A stretch of 64,000 nt of DNA, from assembly GCA_030704615.1 (NCBI GenBank), contig CM060732.1:73761053-73825052 (forward strand), read 5' to 3'. This DNA comes from Takakia lepidozioides (taxonomy: Eukaryota > Streptophyta > Takakiopsida > Takakiales > Takakiaceae). This document shows positions 10,790 to 21,373 of this stretch, piece by piece (the first letter of the stretch is position 1; the number at the start of each line of letters is the position of its first letter). The notes beneath the pieces are model-generated. The model was not told the origin of the DNA and did no database searches. It saw nothing but the letters and a program-made list of their open reading frames with translations. Both the position numbers and the translations under genes were made by a program.

Positions 10790-11413
10790 TGTCAAGGACG
10801 AGAACATGACTGAACACAAATAAGAGATCAGACTAGAGGTACAAGATTAGACAAGAAGTCAAGGTCGGCATGGCCGTATGCACGATGAGTAAATAGGAAA
10901 CAAGACGATCTTTATAAAAATGAACAAGATTACAAGATATTGGAACACGACTTGAATACTGGAATGCTGGAAACTGGACTGGAGTACCAGATACTGGAAA
11001 CTGGGCTAAAGTACTGGGAACTGGAAACAAGAGTAGCTTGAACTGGTGTTGGCGAGACTGAAGAGTGTCCAGTCTCGCCTCCTATATATACTGGCTACTT
11101 AAAAGCTTCCCTAAGAAGCTTCCCCTATGGAGGTTTCTTGCTGGAGAAGTTTCCGAGATTAAACAAAGGTTTCTTGATGGAGAAGCTTCCTTAAACAAAT
11201 GAGGTATCTTGATGGAGAAGTTTCCTCCAAAGGAAGCTTCCTGAGCAGTTTCCCAAGTTACTCTTGATAATTTGGTAAACTCCCGATAACTTGGTAAGTA
11301 ATGGTAAATCATGGTAGATCATGGTAAATTATGGTAAGTCATGGTAACTTTCGGTAACTTGGTAACTTCTGGTATTTACTCCTCGTAAGTTCCTCTGGGC
11401 TATGTCCGTGACA
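10790..11413. mobile_element. Solo LTR inserted in gypsy pol
   Basis: A 624-bp unit starting TGTCAAGGAC and ending GTCCGTGACA (TG...CA with an imperfect 10-base inverted terminus). It is flanked by identical CCTGC at 10785-10789 and 11414-11418, the 5-bp duplication left by LTR-element integration. There is no internal coding region or second LTR, so it is a solo LTR left by recombination. A plus-strand TATATATA at about 11082 suggests plus orientation. Inside are ACTGGAAACTGG repeats (10950-11035), GATGGAGAAG-TTCC repeats (11100-11240) and a 10-bp repeat (11291-11374). Confidence 0.92.
11291..11374. repeat. 10-bp tandem GGTAA repeat inside the solo LTR
   Basis: About eight successive decamers of the form ATGGTAAATC / ATGGTAGATC / ATGGTAACTT, with GGTAA at exact 10-base spacing. 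It lies near the 3' end of the LTR. Confidence 0.85.
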
Positions 11414-11418
11414 CCTGC

Positions 11419-13690
11419 AGGAACATAGCCCCATCGTGCCAGTCTACCATACAACTCACGAGGCCAAAGCAATGCCTTAAGGGGAAGATGATCAGTCTCA
11501 ACCACAAACTTGCTGCCATGCAAATACTGTCTGTAGTGTTTAATACCAAAGATCAAAGCTAACCCCTCATTATCAGTGATAGAGTAGTTCTTTTCACGCT
11601 TGTCCAGCTTCCTAGAGGCATAAACAATGGCATGCTCCTTCCCATCAACTACTTGACACAAAATGGCAGAGATGGCAACATCAGAAGCATCTGTTTGCAT
11701 CTTGAAAGACAGGTGAAAATTGGGAAACATAAGGACTAGAGCAGTGGTGAGAGCAACCTTCAACCTGTCAAAGACAACTTGTTGGAAAGTGCCCCATTCA
11801 AAGCGAACATCCTTAGCCAGAAGCTTGGTCAAAGCAAAAGCAATCATGGCAAAATGTTTGATGAACCTCCAGTAGTAAGAAGCCAAACCAATGAAGGATT
11901 TAACACAGTGTTTGTCCTTGGGAATGTGAAACTCCCAGACAGAGCGAAGCTTCTCAGGATCAGGCTTAAGACATGCATAATTCACATGACCCAAGAAGTG
12001 AAGCTCAGACATGCACAATTCACATTTCTTTGGCTTAACCTTTAACCATGCAGCTCTAAGTCTGCTGAAGACACGTTACAAATCAAGAAGATGGGCTTCA
12101 AAGGTGGCTGAATATACATTGATGTCATCAATGTATATCAAAGCACACTCCCACCTCAAATTTCCAAGGACAATATCCATTAGGCACTGGAAGGTAGAAG
12201 TTGCATTGCACAAACCAAAGGCATGGTCTCATACTGGTACTTGCCCATCCTACAGACAAAGGAGGTTTTCTCTTTTGCTTCCTCAGTCAGAGGCACTTGC
12301 CGAAATCCAGAGGCCAAGTCTAAGGAAGAAAACACAGTGGCTCCATGTAACATGTCAAGGGTCTCATTGATCCTGGGGAGGGGATATGCATCTTTCTTGG
12401 TGACTGTATTAAGACGCCTGAAGTCCACACAAAAGCGAGTATTTCCATCTTTCTTCCCTACAAGGACTATGGGACTGGCCCAAGGAGAGATGGAAGGCTT
12501 AATCACACCAACATCAAGCATTTTTTGATTTCCTCTTACACAATAGCCCTCTCTTTCACACTCTCTCTATAGACAAATTGCTTGACAGGAGGTCCCTCAG
12601 TCTCAATATCATGCTGCCGGATATTGGTCTTCCCAAGGTCATAAGCTCCAAGACTGAACACATCCAGGTTGTGAGCTATCAAGGTCTCAACTTGTTTCTT
12701 TTGGGCTTTCTCAAGTAAGGGGTTGAGTTTGATCTCACCAAGGACTTTGGCAAGGGCTTCTCTTTCTTGAGCATTGAGTCTATTCTTGAAGCTCAGAAGA
12801 GTGGCTGGAAAAAGCAGTGACCAGATCTGATTGATCATGGACAATGCCTAAGGCTTCAAAACCAAAAGCAGACTGGACTTCACCAATCTCTTCTAAGGGA
12901 CGGGCAGAAATTCTAGCAAGCACTTGCCCCTTCTTGATGGTCACAGGAAACCTTCCAGGATTGGCTATAAGAAGCTTGACTTCATCTTTGTAACCTCTAT
13001 CAAGAACCCCAGTAACAACAAGGCAATGATTTAAGGCGGTAAGCCTCCTCCATCCATCAACCTCAAGGTAGTGTCCCTTAGGACAAAGATAGGCCAATTG
13101 GGTCTTGACCACTCTCTGGCACATAGATGGACTAGTGACATCATATGGAGCTCTAATCAAAGTACTGTTCTTTTGCACCACAATGGGAACACCAGACTTT
13201 TGACCAGAGCTAGGTACATGCCACTCATACATCAAGGCAAGATCTGGCTTGTATTTGTAAAAATCCAGCCAAGACATGTTGTGGTGGATCCTTTGCCTTA
13301 CCTCCCTTACCATGGCTTGAACTTGGGTTGGCAGTAGCAGTGCCTACATGCATCTTGACAGTCTTGAGAGGCACTATAACTTCATGTCCTTCTCCATTGG
13401 GTAGGGAGTTGTCCCCAAGGTTGATGGTAGCTTGAGCCCCTGTCATCCAATCCAATCCCAACAAGAACTGGTCTCCTACTGTAACTATGCAAGTAATCAA
13501 GACCTCTTTCTTGTGAATTCTAATAGGGTTAGTGACCGGCCCCAAGGGCTCATACCTTGACCCATCTGCAATGATGACCTCCATGCCTTGTGCAGGGGTC
13601 AACTTGAGGCCAAAGTACCTGCAAGGGGATGGCAGACATGGTACATCCAGTATCTACAACACATGGAAAACTGAAATGATGCACATGACA
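11419..13690 (-). pseudogene. gypsy protease, reverse transcriptase and RNase H (frameshifted)
   Basis: Going 5' to 3' on the minus strand: the protease active site VVDTGCTMSAI at about 13655 and FLLGLDWM at about 13450; the reverse transcriptase with FRRLNTVTKKDAYPLP, FSSLDLASGFRQV and the catalytic YIDD at about 12130; then RNase H with QTDASDVAISAILC and ETDHLPLKALLW. Shifts are visible between MP and the expected FGLCNA near 12230 and again at a GGGG run near 11434, just before the solo LTR. The product would copy element RNA into DNA, but this copy cannot make it. Confidence 0.93.
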
Positions 13691-14385
13691 TTGTGTGATC
13701 AAGGGACTTATGTTAGGCACTTGACATTTCTTGGCTAGTTCACAATCAAGAGATCTTTTTAGTTTAAATGTGTGTGGGCAGCCCGGTTGGAAGACTCTGC
13801 CTTCTTCTTCTCTTTGATATAATCAGCATAGCCCTCACGGTCAGGACATACCTTAGTGTAATGCTCATCACTGCCACAAATATAACAAAGAGCAAACTTC
13901 CTCTCATAAGTAGCCCCTGTTTGTGTCTTACCTCTGAACCCTCCACCTTTACCTCTCTGCTGATCTCTAGGTTGTATTCAGCTCTTTGCTAGTCTCTGGG
14001 TCTCCACTCAGTCCTCTGCTGATCAGCCTTCAAGGCTGCAAATTGAGTAGCTATGTTTTTTCCCAACTCACCCACAGTGTGAGCCAATTCTTGCAAAGCA
14101 GAGTCACTAAACTCACATCCTACAGGAGAGGTCTCTCTCTCATCAAATGTGGCGGCCATGGTGTCTTCATGATCCATATAAGGGATCTGAAATTTCACAC
14201 GGTGTCACCTTTGCTTTGCTTCAGCCAGGTCCTTAAGCTTAAGACTAACCTCATGCAACATCTCATCACTATCCCTTAAAGTACGACGTTGTCCCCAGGC
14301 TTTCACTTCTACTGACATGCCTCTCAAGAAGGGTTGTCTTAGCAACCTCTCCCTAATAAGTACAACATCTTTATGCACTTGTTCA
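13691..14385 (-). pseudogene. gypsy gag, C-terminal part with zinc knuckle
   Basis: The minus strand gives CYICGSDEHYTKVC at about 13860, a CX2CX4HX4C knuckle for RNA binding, preceded by a gag body with CEQVHKDVVLIRERLLRQPF (14385-14320). Several frame changes are present. The gag sequence stops exactly at the CACTA insertion at 14386 and resumes at 19570. Confidence 0.85.
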
Positions 14386-15429
14386 CACTCGAAGAAAAAC
14401 GCGGAATAACCACTGGCCCCCTTAACCACTCTTGTCTTTTATCACTCTATAAATCACTCCAAGTAATGGTAACCACTGGTCAGTGGTTAATTCCGATGAA
14501 ATGCCACGGTGGCATCATATGGAGTGGTTGGAAGTGGTTTCAACCACTGAGTAATCCACGTGTAATATTTAATTTTATATTTATTATTCGACATTTGGTC
14601 AAATATTTATATTAATAATGATAATATCTGACATGGACGGGTACAGTGATAAATTATGAGTGGTTAAAGACACCTCAGTGATGGGAAGTGGTTGAAACCA
14701 CTTTCTACTCCACGTGTAATAAATTTTTTTTTAGATTTTTATCATTTCAAAATATATTATTCCACGTGGACGAGGATAGTATACGTAGATCTGGAGTGGT
14801 TAAAGACCCCCCAGTGATTGGTACCACTTGCACAGTGGTGGAATGTGAGTGGTTAAGACCCTTTTGTGACAGGAACCACTCTTCAAGTGGGCACTTGTGA
14901 GTGGTTACATACACGTGAGTGATTGGTACTACTTCTGTGGTGGGTTGTGAGTGGTTGAAGACACATGAGTGATGGGAGGTGATTGAAACCACTTGTACTC
15001 CACGTGTAATAATTCAATTTTTATTTAAGATTTATCATTTCAAAATATATTTAATTATGAACTATATTATTCCACGTGGACGGGGACAGTATACGTAGAT
15101 CTGGAGTGGTTAAAGACCCCCATTGATTGGTACCACTTTGAAAGTGGTGTAGAGTGAGTGGTTACAGACCATTTAGTAACTGGAACCACTCGGCTAGTGG
15201 TTACGCGTTAGTGATTACATACACACCAGTGATTGGTATTACTTTTGTGGTGAAAAACTTTAGTGGTTTGTGTGTTGATGGAAAACCCAAAATCCATCCA
15301 TCTATCTCTACATTCATCCATCCAGTCATGAGTGAGGGGACTTAGCGTTTTTTTTTGTCTTCCCTGCCATTGTGGCATCTGTTTGTTTTCTTAATGTCGA
15401 GTTTGATCGTGAAAGACAAACATGACAGA

Positions 15430-15800
15430 GCTATGTTTGTTTTCTTATAGTGTCGAGTCTGATCATGAGAGACGACGAGCGGAGCTGGTGGGATAGGGAC
15501 AGACATGGACTCAAGACCTAGAATCGGGGCATGAAGGTGGGACAACCGCGATCGCAAGGTGTGGCTTTTTCTCAATGTACAATGACGAGCGAAGCTGGTG
15601 GGATAGGGGGCAGACAGGGACTCAAGACCTAGAATCGGGGTATGAAGGCGTGCACGATGATGGGACAACCGCGATTGCAAGGTGTGGCTTTTCTCAATGT
15701 ACAATGACGAGCGGAGCTGGTGGGATAGGGGGCAGACAGGGACTCAACCCCTAGAATTGGGGCATGAAGGCATGCACGATGGTGGGACAACCACGATCGC
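15430..15800. repeat. Tandem array of about 125-bp units, CACTA 4
   Basis: Three copies containing GAGCTGGTGGGATAGGG, then CAGACA-GGGACTCAA and AGAATCGGGG, then GGTGTGGCTTT-TCTCAATG. The last part is module C. The stretch has no open frame of interest. Confidence 0.85.
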
Positions 15801-16954
15801 GGGGTTTGATACTCATGGGAGAAGGAACAACATTCTGAATTACAGTAGGAGGTCATGAAAGTGCTTGAGTGCTATGGAATGGGTGTGTCTGCTGATGAAG
15901 TGTTGTTGGTGTACTGCCTTTAGATGTTGCTCATGCCAGCGGTACAATCATTAAAGTAGGGGATGTCTTGTGTGAAGAGATGGTGAAAGGATTGTTGAAC
16001 ATCTGCTGAACTTGGTTGGAAGAAGGACACAAATGAAGGATAGTGGGGAAGAATGCCAATGACATATGAAGAGGGCAATGTACCTACTATGGGGGTAGGC
16101 TGTAGCTTTTATGAAAGAAGATATCAGGTGGCATGCATTTGTTCCCTACTACTTGTATCAATCAGCTTAGGAACATTCATAGACTGAGATCTACAATCAG
16201 TGGGGCATAAGGGTCTTTCAAATAGTTAAAATGCAGTTTTAAGGAGGAGTTAAAAGTGGGGGCTCTGTGATATCATGCCCTCTTCATGCAAAGGGAAAGA
16301 GAAGAGAAATATGAAATAGAGAAGCTAGGGTTTTGCATTTTCATTTAAGTAGATGTGAATGATGTCAAAACACCATGCATCAATGTACAATCCATGGGCA
16401 GGATATGAAGGGGTAGCAATGTCATGCCAAAGGGGATCTGTTTCTTAGATAGCTGTAGTATTAATAAATAAGGAAAAGGAGAGCTCATGTGTAGAAACTA
16501 GGGCCTTTGCATTTTGGTTTACAGTAGAGTAAGTGGCACACATATTTCTGCACTTACCTAGTCCAAGTATGGGCCAGAGGGGTATCTTTGATATGTTTAC
16601 ACTGTGGATAGGATCTGATCTGTATAAGGATCAGAATGTACACCCTGTGATTTTCCAATGATGACATCTGTAGGGAAGAAGAACCCTGGCATATATGATG
16701 ATCTGTTCACTAAAGAGACCCAATAACAATTTAGATAACCTCAGCCCTGTCCATGTCTTCTCTTCCGCTGCGGCGTGGATAAGGGTATAAAGTCTCTGGT
16801 CATAAATAGATTTAGAATGAATTAAGTAGGGTCTGAGTCATTTTAGAAAGAGCAAGTAGGTTGATGTCATAGGGCAGGGCCATGGATCACTGCTCAAGAA
16901 ACAGTTAACTATAGTTTACCAGAAGGGTTTCATGCCCATTCTTTTTCACACTAC

Positions 16955-17015
16955 AGTGTGGCTTTTCCTTAATGTAGGATGTGAAGAAGTTTGTCCATCC
17001 TGCAAATGTGGGCTT
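16955..17015 (+). repeat. Module C copy, CACTA 4
   Basis: GTGTGGCTTTTCCTTAATGT followed by GATGTGAAGAAGTTTGTCCA. The same module is at 17915-18000 and inverted at 9275-9345. Confidence 0.7.
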
Positions 17016-17099
17016 TTGGCTCCTGTTAGTACGGTATTCTTCCTGATGTTTACAAGGTTCTTGGGAGAATCACCTTGGTCTTAGCAGCCCGCTGATTCA

Positions 17100-17640
17100 T
17101 TTCCTGATTCAACCTATTTCAGACTGTTTTGCCCTCTTATCAGACTCGGGCCTGATATGCATATTGAATTCTGCAAGTTAGCTCGTTGGTGCAAGAGAGA
17201 GAGTCAGCTTGTCTTAGCAGGCCGTGAGGGCACCTTCTTCTTCAACCTATTTCAGCCTGTTTTGCCCTCTTATCAAACTCAGGCTAATATACATATTGAA
17301 TTATGTTAAATTAGCTCATTGGTGCAAGAGAGAGAGTCAGGTTGGTCTTAGCAGGCCGTGAGGGCACCTTCTTCTTCAACCTATTTCAGCCTGTTTTGCC
17401 CTCTTATCAGACTCGGGCCTGATATGCATATTGAATTCTGTAAGTTAGCTTGTTGGTGCTAGAGAGAGAGTCAGGTTGGTCTTAGCAGGCCGTGAGGGCA
17501 CCTTCTTCTTCAACCTATTTCAGCCTGTTTTGCCCTCTTTTCAGACTCGGGCTTGATATGCATATTGAAATCTGTACGTTAGCTCGTTGGTGCAAGAGAG
17601 AGAGTCAGCTTGGTCTTAGCAGGTTGTGCCTTGTTCAAAG
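17100..17640. repeat. Four-copy tandem array, period 133-134 bp, CACTA 4
   Basis: The word GCCCTCTTATCAGACTCGGG (or a near match) starts at 17131, 17264, 17398 and 17532, giving periods of 133, 134 and 134. Each unit also holds ATGCATATTGAATTCTG, GAGAGAGAGTCAG and GCAGGCCGTGAGGGCACC. The unit is the edge of module D (compare 8190-8270 inverted) amplified in place. Confidence 0.92.
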
Positions 17641-17830
17641 CTGGAATTGTACCTAATGTCATTCTGAACACTGCCTGGCAACTCTGGAAAAGGGGAAAGA
17701 GGTCGACATGTTTGCAAAATGAAGGCCTTGCTTGGTGCCTGCAGAATCCATGGCAATGTGGAGATGGCTGAACGTGCGACATGAAGGTGTATTCTTCAAC
17801 ACATTTCACCTTGTTTTTCCCTGTTACCAG
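17630..17830 (+). pseudogene. PPR fragment with E-type C-terminal motif, CACTA 4
   Basis: The plus strand reads AGIVPNVILNTA and then, after a broken stretch, a frame with LLGACRIHGNVEMAERA-like sequence at about 17725-17780, the conserved block at the start of the E domain of PLS-class PPR proteins. It runs directly into the module B tail (GVFFNTFHLVFP). This junction shows that the cargo came from a PLS/E-class PPR gene joined to another sequence. Confidence 0.75.
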
Positions 17831-18059
17831 AGTAGTCCCTAAATTTTCATGTAGAATTCTGCAAGTTAGCTCATTTGTGATGTAAGGTTACATGAGTTTT
17901 ATACCGATCCTTTACGATGGTGGGACAACCGCAATCACCAGGTGTGGCTTTTCTTAATGTACGATGTGAAGAAGTTTGTCCATCGTGCAAATGTGGGCTC
18001 TTTATACCTGTGAGTACCATGATTTGGTATTCTTCCTAATGTTTACAAGGTTATTGGGA

Positions 18060-18300
18060 GAGTCAGCTTGCAAGTCTTAGCAAGCCGTGTTTCAATCTCT
18101 CCCTGCTCAGCTGGCCGTGGTGGTTCTCACAGACCAATCCGACATTACCTGACTACAGACAAACAGCACGCACAAGAGGTCATTTTGGGTTGATGGTCGG
18201 TCAAATCCTCCATGGGTCAAGGACAATGTGGTGAGGGCACGTTTCAGCCTGTTTTGCCCTCTCATCAGACTTGGCCCTGAGATGCATGTTGAATTATGCA
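18060..18300. repeat. Module D copy (inverted), CACTA 4
   Basis: Contains GGTTCTCACAGACCAATCCG, CAAATCCTCCATGGGTCA and CCCTCTCATCAGACTTGGCC: the reverse complement of the 8190-8450 module. Confidence 0.8.
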
Positions 18301-18304
18301 TGGG

Positions 18305-18510
18305 TGATAAGTAGGGTTGGGTGTTTGCTGGAACAATTGTAGGTTGTCATTGTCAGCCACTAGCAGCAAAGGAAGGATGTATGCATGATTTGTGCAGAGC
18401 TTGGATAGCTGAGGGAGCAGGGGTAGAGTCTGGCCGGTCCAGATTCATCCAAGAGGGCGGGACTTCAAGCTCATGATTACCTATAATTCCATGTGGATCA
18501 ATAGCTGCAA
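18305..18510 (+). repeat. Module B copy (inverted relative to CACTA 1), CACTA 4
   Basis: Starts GATAAGTAGGGTTGGGTGTT, passes through TGTCAGCCACTAGCAGCAAA and AGATTCATCCAAGAGGGC, and ends in a direct triplication of AAGAAACCTGC. Same module as 5040-5385 on the other strand. Confidence 0.75.
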
Positions 18511-19572
18511 GAAACCTGCAAGAAACCTGCAAGAAAGCAGTTCAGTGTTCCTAGCATGCATGCGGAGATGCCGTGTAGAAGTTAGGCTTAGACTTTTATC
18601 ATGGCTGGATTTTGTTGACATTGTTCCAGCACTTACTCTCTGGGATTTTATTTTATTTTGTGGAGCTTGAATCCCCAATGGTACTTCTTTCACTACAATA
18701 GTGGTATGTGTTCCTCTAGTCATGTTCATAATCACTTGCACATCACTGTAATAGTGGTATAATTTAAAACTGTGGGAGTAGCCAAATGCACACAATTGCC
18801 TACATTACCACTTGTATAGTGGTATAAGTAGTCACATATATATTATTGTACTAGTGGTATGAATTCCTCCAGTGGTATTCCTAATCACTTACACATCACT
18901 CTATTAGTAATGACTCCAATCCATAGTTCCCACTTAGAGAGACACCATGAATGACTCAAATAGCTTACACACCACTCTGTGGGTAATCATTCCAATGACC
19001 TACTGAGAGACGTCATCCACTCACATAACCACTCTGTGAGTGATATTGTATATTCTCAATTTTCATGGAATGACTCTATGAGTCATTTTGTGGTCACTCA
19101 ACAAGTGGTTTCGGAAGTCATTGAATTTTTCACTCCATCCATTTCGTAGCACTGACACACGACACGTGTCCATGTTGAGAGTTTCGCCACATGTCGACAT
19201 AATCTCCAATATCATCCACGGACCACCGGCTTACACGTCTCCACTACAAAACGGAAGTTGTTACTTTACCACTATGACACATCAGTTTACCACTGTGACA
19301 CGTCATAAGTGGTTGGTTTACCTCAGTGACACGTCATTGACATGTCACAGTGGTTAATTTACCACCGTGACACGTCAGCTAACAGGTGGACCCGGACGTG
19401 AGTGGTTCGAACCACTGTCCTTAACCACCAGTGCCACGTAATGTCTTTTACCACTCACTTGTCCTAATGCACTGGTTCTTCATCACTCTGAGGCCAGAGT
19501 GGTTTAGTGTCTTTTACCACTCAAAATGAGTGGTTAACAGAGTGGTTATTCCACGTTTTTCTTCTAGTGTCA

Positions 19573-20902
19573 ACAGCAACAGCCCTTAGATCTAAAAAGT
19601 ATTGCCAAAGAGACTCACCCTCCTTGTATGGCCGGGTGTAGTCTGAGCCCCAGTAACGGTCACTTCTCCAAGTTCGAGACAAGACAGTGCTCGGCGGCCA
19701 ATGCCCGATGGAGTAAAAAATGTTCAGTTTACGAATCGAGCGGAGAGCGAATTGCTCGTTAGGAAGAATAACAAGATCTCCTTGAAGAGCCTTCTCACTA
19801 TATGACCCATGAGAGAATCAACAAGGTCACGGGTAGTAGGTGTACACACCGCAAGACTCCCAAATCTTAACAATCGTAACAAAATCGCACCAATGCCATT
19901 GGTGAACAAAGCGAAATGCCAGGGATCCACAAAATCGCAGGACACCAGTGGAATGTCAAGGGACTGAACGGAGATTTGTTCGCAAAGCCCAAACTGCCTG
20001 AATTCCAGGGCACTGTAAGACAAAAATCGACTTTTGAGTTCGGGGATAGGCACCTTGAATTGTCTCCTCAAAGCTAGCTCTTTTTCAATCACACTATGGA
20101 CTTCCCTCACCAGTAAAGCAGGATCGCTGATCCAGGCAGAGACTCTCTCCCGTTCAGTAGCTGATAAACGCGAGACGTCCACAAAAAATCCAGATTCAAA
20201 TTTATCAATCCACACCAAGTCGTCACTGCTCAATTCGAGCTGGTCATTGTCAAACACAAGAGAGTCCTGGATTTGTGAGTTAACATCAGGCAGCCCCTCA
20301 AGATCGTAAGCAGGCTCAACATAGCCCAAACCGTAATTAGCTCTGTCAGGGTCACCGCTTGGCAAAGAGCCCGAACTCACTGAGCCACGAGCCGAATACA
20401 AAGCTCTTTCTTCAAATGCCGCTTCTGCCTTAGCATACGCCGAGTAGTTAGAGCCCGAGGAGGTAGGTCTTTCAATGTCAGCAATAGGAACCCCTGGAAT
20501 CAACAATGGAACACGTGCGGCAGGAGCTGCAGGCACTTCCGAAACTGGATGACCATCCACCACTTGCAAACTGGGAGCAAATATAGGAACACCTAAAACT
20601 AACTGGCTAGAACCCACCACGTCAGAGTTTGCAACCTCCACTCTCAGTTCTATCTTAACCAAAATCGAGCCGCCGTCCTCTGTCTCGCTTGACAAGCTAC
20701 AAAGAACTGCAGACGCCATTGCAACACACAACGAACAAGCAAGACAAACAAATGCAAGTGCACAACGCGAAGAGTGAAGCTGCCGCCGCCATCGCAACTT
20801 CCTCTTGAACCAAAAACTTCTTCCAAAACCAGATTGAACCCGAGGTAACCGCACAAAATCAATGTACGTGCGGAGCCGCCACCACCCACAAGACTCCACC
20901 AT
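19573..20902 (-). pseudogene. gypsy gag, N-terminal part
   Basis: A minus-strand frame of 392 codons runs 20902-19724. The likeliest true start is the internal Met at about 20720 (MASAVLCSLSSETEDGG), because the codons upstream overlap leader sequence. A second frame near 19700-19573 reads YTRPYKEGESLWQYFLDLRA and reaches the CACTA 4 target duplication, where CEQVHKDVVL continues at 14385. This is capsid-type sequence, rapidly evolving and recognised by position rather than by motif. Confidence 0.75.
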
Positions 20903-20904
20903 AT

Positions 20905-21373
20905 TTTGTGCTTGAATGAGATTCTCCCATCCTCACAAGTGCACGTTAAACTAGGGATGTAAGAGCTCAGAAGGAGCGGGCTTTATGTAGATGATCCCAC
21001 TTACAACATATGCAGAGCTAACACACACACATTCAAAGCTCACAGAGCACGTCCAGAAGCCCGTACACCAGGTTGTACATACGAGAAGAAGGGCCCTGAC
21101 TCAAGGTTAGGAACAAGCTTATACCCAAAACCTAGGATGAGGCAATACCCCCACGGGGCAGCATGCCACGGGTTGCCTAGATTACAAACAGATCTGGCCT
21201 GTAGACCAATGAAGGGGCCAGATGCAGCCACAAAACTCTAGGATCACCTCAAACAAGTATAGGTCAGGCTGTATATAACGGTCTCCCGCAATAAATACTA
21301 ATGGCATGGGATGAACCTGTCAGACAGTGATGAATAGGCTGAAAGTCAGGCCAGGAGAACATGAGCCATCACA
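20905..21373 (-). repeat. 5' LTR of the gypsy element
   Basis: The right copy of the LTR pair. The outer end is fixed at 21373, where identity with the left LTR stops after GAGCCATCACA. The inner end is approximate, because the left copy runs off the window and I could not identify the primer-binding site with confidence. Confidence 0.85.

Larger units (their letters stand above)
14386..19569. mobile_element. CACTA transposon 4, non-autonomous, carrying host gene fragments
   Basis: The left terminus is CACTCGAAGAAAAACGCGG. The right terminus, reverse-complemented, is CACTAGAAGAAAAACGTGG. TCA at 14383-14385 is repeated at 19570-19572. Both ends (14400-15270 and 18690-19569) are packed with AGTGGTTA/TAACCACT words, at least a dozen GTGGTT on the plus strand of the left end alone, as expected for CACTA subterminal transposase sites. 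No transposase frame was found in 5184 bp. The interior has three tandem arrays or modules and PPR remnants. 15850-16950 shows nothing I recognise. Confidence 0.92.
1..21373 (-). mobile_element. Ty3/gypsy LTR retrotransposon, degenerate, split by three nested insertions
   Basis: Read on the minus strand, the order is 5' LTR, gag with a CCHC knuckle, aspartic protease, reverse transcriptase, RNase H, integrase, polypurine tract, 3' LTR. Integrase placed after RNase H is the Ty3/gypsy order. The element is interrupted by a CACTA transposon (14386-19569), a solo LTR (10790-11413) and another CACTA transposon (2333-10616), each with a matching target duplication. Subtracting them leaves about 7.2 kb. 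The reading frames are broken by stops and frameshifts, so it cannot move by itself. The left LTR continues beyond the window edge, so the element's own target duplication cannot be tested. No chromodomain was recognised after integrase. Confidence 0.93.

Noticed and set aside
12223-12528. Plus-strand frame over the reverse transcriptase
   Set aside because: Shadow of the RT frame, which carries recognisable catalytic motifs on the minus strand.
19240-19300. Internal CACTACAAAACGG inside CACTA 4 as another transposon end
   Set aside because: No matching opposite end or flanking duplication was found. It may be part of the repetitive subterminal region.
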